This document shows positions 1 to 12,200 of a stretch of 64,000 bases of DNA, in pieces; positions within the stretch are counted from its first letter, which is position 1, and every line of letters starts with the position of its first letter. The stretch is from positions 814,407 to 878,406 of the forward strand of contig NW_004190506.2 in assembly GCF_000224145.3 (NCBI RefSeq). The letters run 5' to 3'. The stretch is from Ciona intestinalis (Eukaryota; Chordata; Ascidiacea; Phlebobranchia; Cionidae). The notes beneath the pieces were generated by a model. It ran no database searches. It saw only the letters and a program-made list of their open reading frames with translations, and was not told the origin of the DNA. Made by a program: the position numbers and the translations under genes.

Positions 1-298
1 TAATATTTTGAGTGATTATGTAATTGGTTTTCGAACCACACTGCCCGTGCGTCACATCTCGAAGACGTGTGTCGTGTAGTGTGATTGCTCTAATCTTACA
101 AAACACGCGGTTTAATTGTCGTTATGTAGGTTTTACATAATTATTAAATTACCTGGCGACGACCGGTTTCTAGACAGACGCTATACGTTTAGTTTTATGC
201 AATCTATTTTGTCATATTCGGTTAGAAATCATTAATATTTGTTGCTTTTCCACCATAAACTTAAGTGATCAAGTGCAAGTGATATAAAGTAGAAACTT
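1..298 (+). promoter_or_regulatory. 5' leader / proximal promoter of the ARHGEF18-like gene
   Basis: AT-rich sequence with scattered CpGs directly upstream of the first long ORF. No convincing TATA box or other core element can be named. The first ATG is at 299 and a second in-frame ATG lies at 308; both precede the same basic, serine-rich N-terminus, so the exact start is uncertain by three codons. The transcription start is not visible from sequence and may lie left of the window. Confidence 0.4.
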
Positions 299-3200
299 AT
301 GGTTGTAATGACGGATACTGAGAATCAGCGGCCGTTTACGAGACGCTTGTCCAGTGGAAACTTAAACGGATTATCCCAGAATGGATTAAGAAGAAAGAAA
401 AACAGCCTCGCGTTCCTGAACGTCTTCCAGAAGAAGTCGGAATCGGAACATGAGCGTCGAAGCTCTTCGTCTGGATTGCTTGATTTTATTCGAAGGAAAC
501 GTCTGAACAGCAGCTCCAGTTCGGACTTTGACACGAGCGGTTTGCTTTCACCACATTGGGGCTACCCAGAATGCAATCAAGACTTCAAACCACCGAAAAA
601 GAAGAACAATTTTCACACTTGGAGTTTACGTCGCAACCCCCCGCCTAATATAAGCGAGCTGCAGGAGCCGGTTAATGATGTGAACGAAAACATCTCCTCG
701 AAAATATCCAACGGTTTTGCGACCATGACTTTAGGCCGTCGAACTCGGGCTCGACGTGCAAAGCTAACCAACTTTGCCTTTGAGCAAGCCAACTTATCTG
801 ACCCTGTTGAACCAAAAGCAGCTGATACTCGGCACCCTTCCTTCGTCGGTCTATTCTCCAGCGAAACCGACAACTCCGAGTTCATTGAGATAAACTGCGA
901 CCCAAACAATCATAGAAACTCGGTCGAATCATCAGATAACGACCATATGAGCGTTGGCAGCGGGGAAGGGAAGCAGAAATCCGCGCTATCTCGAAACCCG
1001 AGCATTGCGTCCAGAATTTCGTCCAACCCAATGCCCCCAAGCCCCAACCGACCGCCCTATTCCCCGGCTAAGGACTCGCCTCGTTTCTTCCGCCGGATCA
1101 GCTCGACTCTGTCGCCGCACGGTCGCCGTAAATCGCGCCGGGCTCGTGAGATCGCCGAACGCGACGAGCTGATCAAGGCGCGCCAGGAGACATTGACGTC
1201 TTCTAACTCGGACGAGGATAATGTAGATTCTCCTTTGTCAGACGACAATAACGAAGATGTATTCACAAACTGGGATCACCATCAGCATGCTTCCACTTTA
1301 CCACGAACCAAGAAAGGTAAGACTGAGACCATTCAACAATTCAAAAGTTCAAAGCGCATGACGCACAGAATGAGTTTAGTTACAGGAATGTCGTGGTTTT
1401 TTATCCGTAATTCATATTGTGTATGGGCAGTTCTGTTATTTGCCCAATAACTCTCTCGGGTGTGGCGGCGTTTTGTAAAATTTGTAAAAGAGCGAAGTTT
1501 TGTCACGTAGCATCATTATAATTCCCGCTATGGGTATCTTTCAACGGGGAATGAGACCACACACGACCGTTAAAACGTCACGTATACCTGGTCGTCAATT
1601 CTCCGAAATACGTAATTTAACCATCGCCGCCCCTCAAGCTAATATACACGTCTACGTAGCTCTACGTATTCTGATATAATTTCCTATTTTTGCGCAAAGT
1701 AATTATCTCTATGAATAGCGTCACGGTCTTCGTATTAGATAACGATCATTCGTACACGGAATACGTTTAATTTCGTCGTGTTATTAATGTAAAAACAAAC
1801 AACACGCAATAAGCGTGACTGTATACCTTATGCAATTGCGTCTTTTAGTTTGCCTCTTGTTGCAAAACAAGCTTGTTGTTTGGTTGTTGATTTGCTTACG
1901 AAATAAGCGTAGTTTACTAATATTTAGGTGTTGTATACACACGTATATAGTAGGATTGGGAAAGATATGATACTTTTTCATTCTATTTTCTCGCCCCATT
2001 TGGGAGTAAAAAGGAACATTGAAAAAAATATAAAATTGTTTACTCATGACCCCAACAGACCGTTGTTAATTGTTTAAATGCGATCAGGTTACTTGGCTAT
2101 TATGTGCTAAAGGTGTCCCGCCTTTCTCCACACTACTGTGTATGTAATGTCAAATTAGAATTATTAATTAATAAATATTCGTTTAGTTACCACGCAGGTT
2201 GCAATATACGTGTAGGTGCAGCGTAACATTTACCGATCATGGAAAATTGGAAAATAATGTGCCCGTACGAATGGTGAAATCAACCGAGCATGACAGTAAA
2301 CCTGGCCGTCCGGTGTTTTTCAGTGTTTCCAGACTTAAAATTCACCCAAAACCTTTTTCTTGTATAACATAAAACCGTTCAGTGTTGACCATTACTATTT
2401 CAAATATATTGTATAAATTACAAGTAAAACGGAAACACTGTAACGTTGTTGATCAAACGCGAACTCAAACGACATTTCTTTAGTTGCCGCCATTGGTTTG
2501 AGTTTGGTGTGTAATGGCTAAACTCAAGGTAGGTTTCGTAGCAACATGGATATTGTTTTACGTCGGTCCATTGCATACTTTCGTCGCGACCTTTAGGTTA
2601 TGTATTCGATTTGTTATGTTAACTGTGTCGGCCGAAAACCGCTCACACATCCTGTGTAGAAGCCAAGTTTTAGTTGAGGGTTGACCCAACTCGTTAAAAT
2701 TACCGGAGACAGTTTCGAGACGTTTCCTGCATTTTAGCTGCGTTTTGACAACACTTCAGACATGGCAGCTTAATGTACGTTTATTAAGACAGAGTGTGTA
2801 CTGGTAGACAAAAGAATTGTGATTACAGTTATTAGAAGAAAAACGTTTTAGCATAAATTTAATGTTAAGCCTTGCTTCTTGGTAAGAGGATTTCCCTATC
2901 ACGCAATCAGTTTTGTCTGAAACGTAATTCCGAATTCGTGTTCGGTCGAATTACCCAGCAGTTAATTCTAGAAACGGCTATCATGCGATATTATACTTCA
3001 GGTGGATGTAACATTAACTCCGCCCGAATTGCGCCGCTTAGCGAATCGTCTTAACGCTTCAACTGTGTTGAAAGTCCCGGCCGTTGTTTTGGACTAGGTG
3101 GGTTCATTTATTTCTAAAGCCGGCAAGCTTCGGCAGCACACACCCATCTTCATTGTTGTCTCTAATCCCTTCGGCACCGGCGACATATTTTTTGAAGTTT

Positions 3201-6200
3201 TTTTTTTGTTTTCCCTCGGAAACCCGGCACCTTTTGACTGTTTAAGTTCGTTGTTGACAGAAAGCAATTTTAACTGCAGGAGCTTTCTTATGGGATTCGG
3301 TTTCAGACTGCTTGTTTTGCAACAGTTACCCCGCCAATGTAGATAACAATTTGAATGTATCTTTTGTTTGGCTGGTATACAAAATATAGTTTATTTGTTG
3401 TTGAACTACCGTGCGCAGAATGCATATCGGAACCCTTTTTTGGCTGCAATAACCGTGCAGCCGCTAGTCAAGCATTGTGGTGTAAATTAAGATACCATGA
3501 ACTACGTAATCGAACATATGCATGGATGCAATCCACCAAGCACGACGATTCACACAGACCTGTAGCGAAGTGCGGGCACGGCCAAAATGAATCGGCCTTT
3601 CCCAATTAAATGTAGTTAAACAGACATGACGCAAGCTTTGTCGCCAGATAGCATCTAATTATCGCTTGCTGGCCACCATAGCCCGCCAATATGAATCTCT
3701 ATTCTCCCGTGTACTGTAATGGCCAGCGGTGAACCACGCCTCCGGTTTTCCTTGGCCGTAGACGCCGCTTTTTCAAGATGGTATTACGTGCTAGCAAACG
3801 GGGCGACCACGCCGACCACTGAAATAGGATCTTACCTATACGGCTGTTGCGCAAGGCACCACAGCCAGGTAGCCGTTTAGTTCACTTCTGTTTTCTGTAT
3901 TGTTCAGAGGAGAATTACAGCGGAACCAAGTAGGTAGAACGTTTTCTAAAAGCTTTGCCCGCAGGATTTACATACAAGGTGTTGTGTATTCTAGAAAGTA
4001 TGTACCAGAGAAAGTTTATGTGAAATCAGTCTTATATAAACGTGAAGTAATATTTTATTTGTAATTAAGCCAAAAATAGAGAGGAAACTTTACAAGAAAA
4101 AGGGGAGTCCTTATAGCAAAACTATGATCATTAATTCAGTTTCGTCAAATTTTAACTTAAAATGAACCTTTGAACTGTTAAAGGTCGATTTCCGTTTACA
4201 TTTCAGTCTATTGATTAACGTAACCCTTGCACTGGCTTAATCGGTCTATGTTGACAATGATAACCACAGTGCGGTCTTAAACAATTAAAATGCTCGTATA
4301 ACCTCGCGTTGTTTCTAATTGTTTTAATTACCCTGTAATTGTTCTTGGTTACGAACCCACAGATCAGCATGAACGTATTCTGTAAGCAGTTTTTTACTGA
4401 TCATATAGAGTATAGTGGGATAAGAGGGGACACCTGCAGCACAAAATAAAGAGATACTCTAATCGTGTTTTAAGCAAATAACAACAGTATATTGGAGTCG
4501 TGAAAATACGTTTTTTTTTTAATTCTTTGAATGTTCTTTGTTCACATGGAATAAAAAGGTGTCTCCCCCCACCCTACTATAGTTGGTACTTTTTTGTTAG
4601 TCTATAAATAACCTTCGATATTATAAGAATATGAGTCAGAAACCAGTCAAGTGTGAAGTTCTTATAGGCGAGTTGTGTATACTTATTCAGCTCCGTTCTA
4701 AATTTAGTGAAACTGTTATATTTTCAGCTTGTAGTCGGCCAGGTCTAATATAATATAATGAGCTTCTACTTAAAACTTATTGAAATTTTATTTTAATTTC
4801 CATTTCTCTAGAACAACGTCTATAAACTAATAAATAAAATGTTCCGTCGCTTCCAGTATATGGTTTGATTTTATGTTAAACTTATTGACCAACTTTGTCA
4901 GGTTTTTTTTTGTGGATTTGTCGCCCACAATTCCCTCCCAAACAGGTTTAGACCGCCTCTGATCCATCAAAGGCATAAAGCTCCATTATATAACATGTAT
5001 TGTGTGATCGAACCACCTTTCATGTACTCGGTCTATTCTTGTTTTATTTAGCCAGGCGCTTATAATAACCTTTAGGGCGTCATGGGGCCGTGTCGCTCAC
5101 GCCTATACTCGCTTGACGTCATAATATGTTCCACGCACGTAACGGTAGCTGGTTCCGAGAAGCGTCCGTCACCGTATTCGATACTTCATAATTGGCGGCT
5201 ACGAAAGATGCTTCGCGTGTTAAACTCCCGCCTTCTCAATGTCAGTTATTTATCGCCTGCTTGTAATGGGAAAATTCCATTCGATACCACGTCCGTCACC
5301 ACCACTGTTTGATCGCCTAATAACCAGTAATCAAACGTCTGGTTTCTCAGCATGAGCCGGGAAAGGTATTTGACCTCGCAGCAGTCGTCATAGCAACGTT
5401 GGTGAGAAAAAGTAGCACACAGCTTAATGGATTTTAACAGCACGAGGTCTGTAGCTCGGTGCTTTTTAACTGTTCAGCTGTTGTATAGGAAAAAAAACTA
5501 ATGTTTTACAAAGTAGTCGCCCTTATATTTATATATATTATGTCATGATGTAATCAAACCAGTACTCAGTAGCACTTACATGTGAGAGCAGTTGTAGAGA
5601 AACAGATGGTATAAAGAGAACTGTAATGAGTAAGAAGAATGTCGCACCACAGCGCGTAACACGTGACTGTGGATATGTAAACTATGACGTAATGTAACCG
5701 TACTCATTTTCGACTCCCATGTCAATACTTGATCATTCTATCTCGACCGCAATTCGGCCAAAGGTTGCCTCATAAGAAACATAGTTTCAATACGGAAAGG
5801 CAGGATTACGTATAGTCTACGCACACTTTGCTAAGCACTTCTAGGTTGCAGTTGACTTCAGAGTTTTAGTTCGTTTACAGAACGTTAGAGTAGAGACCGA
5901 GCTGAATTGAATGCGGTGCTCAACATAGCTAACCTATTCTTTATTGGCTTTAAAAGCTCGTAGAAGCCCATTCAACGTTATTAGTAAGTGTGCTCAAGGC
6001 AGACATTCCGTATCTTTTGAATCGCGGTCTACAGTCACATAGGGGCATGAAGCAGACAGAAATAGCGCAGTCGTTGTTGTTTGCTCCTTTTGCGGATCGA
6101 ACTGGTAATTCACCCTTATATGGTAAGCCGGGCTAAATTTCATGTGCGTCAACGACATAGTCTTCGTGTTTACACCCATCGCCGCATCCGGCATGGCTGG

Positions 6201-9200
6201 TTTTCTATCATTTCTGGTACTGACTATATGGAACTTAAAAGTTTCGTGCACTGTGTAATTCATGGTAGAATTATAGTTGCTGCGTTTGTATGTGTGATTT
6301 AGGGGGTATTGCAGAAATAAGGTTGCATCAAATTCAAATAAGGATAGACTTAGTTTAACAATGTGTAGGGTAGTAGGGAACAGTATTTGTGAACTATGTA
6401 GAGAGTGACCTTGTAAAGTAAGTTCTGTTAACACAGGCAACGAAGTTCGCCTTCTTGTTAACTCAGTGTAAATGATCAACCTTTAAGCAATATATGGCTC
6501 ATGTGTGCAAGCATTCAGTTTCCTAGAAACCGTATTAATGGTTGATTGGTAAATACAATGTGCACGGTCTGTTTTTATCAGACTTCGGTGAAATTTACCT
6601 TCAGTTTCTCGCGGTTTTTCCTTGTGCAGCGTTGTTTTTCGTTGTTACGATTCCGTGTATTTTGTGGCTGGATCGCGCTTCTATTCATTATTCTAATGCC
6701 AATACGGTTGTAAAATATGACGATTCGTGCGGTCGTGTGTGCTCGGGTAATGGGCGCGCCGATTGCTCTGTGCAAATATTGACTCTCTCTTCGTACATTG
6801 GTGCCACAAATGCTTGCTGGTAAGGATACACTGTCGGTTATCTGGAGCGAGTACAGAGCCTTCAAACTGCGGTTACGACCACAAAGGAACAGAGGGCGTC
6901 GAGATCTGTTCATTTCGTCAATACCAGCCAGTTTTGCTCGCAGATTTAACGAGGGATAATAACACCAGTTAGAGGCAGCTCGCTTTTAGCCCAGGGCATT
7001 TGAGCATCAGACACGTTCAGCAGTTTCCAATTCGCTGACGAATCAATAGCGTGTTTGCTTTACCTCACCGTGAGGTTGTGTTGATTGAAAAGTACCAAGG
7101 TTCACGTCAGGTCGAATCAAATTGCTATCTCAAGTATAGGAAACCCGATCTCCGCTTCAGACGTTATGACACAGCGGCCTTGTAAACGACGCCGTGCAAG
7201 TATTGCTTCAGAAATCGACTCGCTCTGCCACGACAGCATGCAGTCTGTCAGTATGCAAGCGTGGGAACCTAGGGTTTGTCGCATCAGTTTCCTTTTAGTA
7301 AACTTGGTAGGCAAAAAGGTAAACCAACAAGTTCGGCGCCACAAGTGCCCGGATATTTCATGACTATTGATAATCGAATTCCCGCAATACCGGTACACAT
7401 TGGACCCCGATATCTTCCGAATTATTTCGCTGTTTTTTTATTATTTCAAAGCCACATTACACCGAGAAAAAATGCAAGAGAAGCTAACATACTTTTACCG
7501 TTTTCCATATAACGTTGTATTACTCAACGTCGGGTATTTTTCTTGTTTCATCGTCAGGGAAATTACAGATGCGCTGCAGTTCTTAGTAAACCGACATTTA
7601 ACATGCTCTCGAAGTGATTGACAGTTGACGTCATTAGCTCAGTCAGGGCTCCCTTATTCGTTGTATTTCTATGTAGACTTCTATCAAACAGAGTTGCAAT
7701 CCTTCAGTACAATGTACATACAGAAAAAGTCGCGATTTCGTAGAATCTTTTTCGGTATTTTTCAACGGTGCAGCACTGTTAGCAGAGCTGTCAAAACGAC
7801 TTGACGTCAATTCAGTTTGAATCTAATTGAAATTCCACCGTTATCGCCCACATTTCTCCCTGTCTGGCAAAGTTGCTGAAATTCCAGGCCGAATTGTATT
7901 CATTTAATATCTGTAGAGTCAGGAATTCGTAACGATGTCGCGACCATGTTAAGCGATGCCTTTACAATGTAACGACACGACAATCTACATTTATGGAATT
8001 CTGAAACTATTTTAGACTCTTCCCGCGGCAGTATTGATTTATTGTATTATTTACCGAAATAAACGCGTGACAAGGCCTCGTAAAAAAACGAGTGTTTCCC
8101 AATATAGAAACCAACGTTACACGTGATTAACTAACACCTGTATCTTACTTTCCCAACCAAAAAGTAGTTTATTATTCCCTTCTTCGTCTCGCCCTCGTGA
8201 TAAGACTCACAGTTAAACCTTGAGAAAGTAATTCGATTTTAACGCTTCTGTAGCGCAGACCCGATACCGTGTTTGCTTTTCGTTCCCACATCTGCGCCTG
8301 CAAAACAAAAAAGTGAAAAAAAAGGAATTAGAAAGTGCTGCTCTGTGTTTAAGACAGAACTGCGTAAGTTACACTTGTAATGATTAGCAAAAAAGCAGTT
8401 GTATGATTTTGCAGATCAGTTAAGTTATATAATAGGGTGGGGGGAGACGGGACACCTTTAGAACATAATATCCGAATACCCTGATCATGTTCAACTAACA
8501 AAGGTCTATGGAAGTCGTTTTTATAAATTTTTAAAGTTGTTTTGTTTACTACCAAGTTTGTCCCATCTCCCCCCCCCCCCTACCATGTGCCTGTCTGACA
8601 AGTATACGAGTGTCACAGGGTTTAATGCGAGTTGGTACAAGCATAATCGACATATATTGTTTACTCAAGAGACTTGCGCAATCGGTACAAGACGAGTGGT
8701 TAGGTATGGTGCCATCTTTGTTGTAGATACTGGCGACACGAGCGCTGCTTGTGTTTGTACACGTCGTGTTTTCGCTGTTCCAGGGATCTAATTGCAGGAT
8801 TATCTTCATACGGGTGTATGTCCACAACACATCTAGTTCCAAGTAAACCTGAAAGCAGGCTATACAACCACCGCTAATTTAATATTAGTAATATGGTAAA
8901 TTTGATTAAAACTCAGAAACTGCTCAGTTGAATCAGCGACACATTCATGTTTTATCAGAGTTAATTGCAAAGGCAGCTGACTATACGGTAAAGAGAAAAT
9001 CACTTGAAACCACTGGCGCTGGATCGTCCCTACTTGCTCTGTGTACCATCAATATTTAATTGGCCTCCATGGAATACAGCGTCGTTACATTATTTACAAG
9101 TGACGTCACAATGCCACCGTATGTAGTATGACGTACGACGACGTAGTTATAAAAGTGAACGATTGTATAAGGTTGTTATGGACATAGTGGTCAGTGCTAT

Positions 9201-12200
9201 GGTTGCAACAGTGAATTTTTACCTTCTGAGGTATAAGTGTATAGTAGCTGTGTGATTGAGAGTATTATTATATTAGTTCTTGTTTCTTGGTACTATTGTG
9301 TTTTTTTCTTTTAATTTATTAAGTTGGCTTGTTGTTTTCAGAGCTACAACAATCATAGAGATTAGTATTGTATATTAATTAGCATATTACCAACACTGTT
9401 TGTTGTCTTAGCAGAATTAAAGGTAAGATAAAGGCCACGCTCATGTCGCAACACATTTACTTCGACCTATATGTTTTTTAACAAAGAAAACAAGGTTTCA
9501 TGCTCGCCGTGTTCATAAACAAACTGCCTTTACTTTGCAGAAACATACGAGTCAACCGATGCAATAAAAGAGAACAACACTTCCAAGAACAAGTCGAATA
9601 AGGTGAGTGTTGTTTTGGTAAGCGAAAATAAACGCTCGTCGTCGTGTAAGCCGATTTGGTTGCTGTCTAATTACCTTCACGTCGCTCACGTGGTGCCGCC
9701 AAAGAGCTATGTCTCTATTTGCATTAATATGCTCATGCAGTATATTACTAGATCGACTCATTCGATTCCCCGAACGGTCAGTCGCCCCCATTACTCCATA
9801 TAAAGTAATTAATTTACCGAAGCAATTACTCTTCTATTTATAACGATCGGTAAATATGTTTACGGCAACGGTACAAGGTACGGGCCATTCATTGCACTAT
9901 CTGCGATCGAAGCAGCTTCAATTAGCTGCTTGGGTTGCAACTTGGCATTCCTAGTTTTGGACGAATTCCGTAACAACTAATGCACCGCACGCGAATAACT
10001 ATTACCGAAACGCTTCATATTTTGCAGCGATTGTACGTCTGTTCGTGCCAGGTTAATATGTAAATCGCAAAAAGATTCAACCATATTTTTGATATATTGT
10101 CTAATCGCACACAATGTACGTCATTCTGTGTTTCTAATTACTTCCATTTCAAATTCGATTCCATTGTGACGTCAAAATACGTGTCGCGGTCCACGCTGTT
10201 GTGTTAGCAAGTTATTTCTAACGACATTAGCGCTCTTTAAGTGCGTCAGGTGTGCACGCTTTCCAACAATGTTAAATTTGTCGTTTTCTTGTCAGGTCAA
10301 GCCCTTCGCCCTTACAAATTCCTCTTAAAGTGTTTGACGCTTTACGTCAATACGCCACCTTAACTCTTACCCGTTCAAAATGACGTATACATGCCTTGTA
10401 AATTAACCTATGTATACTTCTACAACCCAGCTTGGAAAGTATGTTTAGAATGTCAGTTTCGGTGGGGAAAATTTCTAGAAAAAGTGAGAAAGTTTTGCAG
10501 TTGGTTTGTCTTAGCGTGATTTCAATGACGTCACCACATCCTGTTCTACTGCGACTGCCTCAGCCCAGCTAGCAGAGAGTCGTGTATTTAGTAAACAATA
10601 ACGATAGACAAAGCGGTGGCTACCGGTTGCGAGTGAAATTGACAGGGTCGCTTAGGCAGTGAGTTTTCCACTGTTCCCAGTGCATGAAGAGAGTAACAAA
10701 AGTTAAATTATGGAAGAAAAGAAACAACAACGTAGATCGACCCATCATAGTTACCAATCAGTAGACGACACAGATGTCGTTTCAAACCAGAGTATATGGT
10801 ACAGTCTATCGCCTACGCCTTTTAAAGCAAATGAATTGCACACTATCCGACGACGTAAAGGGCAGGTAAGCAAAACATGTATGTTATCTTGCCTGGTGGA
10901 CAACAGGTCTATTTGTTGATGCTATGACGAGGTGTTGTGTCAGATAAACCAACGCGAAGAGCTCTTGTAGAATTTATAACGTTGTGGGAGGCAACGTAGG
11001 CAAGTTATTAAAGTTAGCATATACACAATAGCTTACCGTGTGTCACCACACCAAGCCTTAAATCCAAACCTGTCTAGACATTACAGGGATTTAACGACAT
11101 TCAATTAGAACTATGTTTAATCAAGCGACGTTGTATTTGTCTTTAACAAGGTATTTTAACCATGTTTTATATTCCCCGTTTATAACCGTGACCTCAGTAC
11201 AACCTCTAGTCTATGCTGTACGTAACAATGCAATATAATATGACGTGCATACATACAAAAAAAACAGTTTTTTTATCCCGTGACTCGAATACAGTAAAAA
11301 TATATGATCCGAAATAATAGTGCGAATCCAAGTCAAAACAACAATGAAAATGAACAAGTATGCATTAGAATATGACTGTATATTTATATAAGCACAATGC
11401 CAGCCCCAGCACCCAACGATGCACTTAATTCATCGATTAACAATCAAACAGAGTTTAAATCGCTACTGCCTTCCGTCCGGTAGTAGCAGCCAGAAATAAC
11501 AATGCCTTTCTCCATGTTTATATCCAGAATTAGTTGGTTTAGGAAATAATCCGAAACTTGGCCAGCTGTGTCCCCTTACAACTATATGACCGTGTGTAGG
11601 TTACAATCACTGTAGGTTAAGCACAACGCAATGCGTCACATACTTCTAACAAACAACGTTATTATTCAAATCATATGCTCTCTTTAATTGCGCCTACTCC
11701 CAGAGTTACGTCTTCGTAGCGCCTGTATAAATACTTCACAGTTATTTTAAGGCTTCTCAATATGTTAAGCGATGTAATGAGAAACCATTGTTCCCTAAAC
11801 GCTTTTAGTCACGTTTTGGTGTAGGGTGACAACGCAAATTACCCCTTTCGCCGAAGTTTCACCGTTTCTTGGTGTATGAGTTATTATGTGTTAGATAATA
11901 CGCAATACAACATTATTTATTTTGCTCCTAATCGACGCGTCCTCTGCCCGGAAGTACATTGCATGTTGCTTGTTGTGACGAAACACATGCCTTCGCTCCT
12001 ACACAAGAAGCATACGTCACCAGGAAACTACCAATGACTGGCCGCCTGATCTAATTGATCGTTACTTTATCTATGCGTGTTCGGACAGTACGCGTTCGCA
12101 GTTGCATTGATGTGTTGTCTTCTCGTATGTCCTCAGATCTATAATTGTTTGAAGTTAAGCGCCCTCGTTTTCGCCCGCCCAATGTTTCCTAGTAACTTGC

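Larger units (their letters stand above)
1317..9540 (+). other. first intron of the long ARHGEF18 isoform, CpG-rich, regulatory candidate
   Basis: More than 8 kb with no exon that I can support. Open frames up to 161 codons occur (for example 5994-6479 minus and 6542-6823 plus), but they show no domain, no splice context and no protein-like composition. The stretch is clearly richer in CpG than the gene bodies to the right, carries three copies of a MITE-like repeat (1948-2136, 4409-4582, 8427-8583) and several TGACGTCA palindromes. This fits a large 5' regulatory domain, which is an inference. Confidence 0.5.

Noticed and set aside
5994..6479. 161-codon minus-strand open frame in RhoGEF intron 1
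   Set aside because: No domain, no conserved-looking motif and no splice-linked neighbours; overlaps unrelated frames on the other strand, as expected by chance in 8 kb of moderately GC-rich DNA.
6542..6823. Hydrophobic 93-codon plus-strand frame that might suggest a small membrane protein
   Set aside because: It is overlapped by an equally long antisense frame, starts without a plausible leader, and continues nothing up- or downstream.
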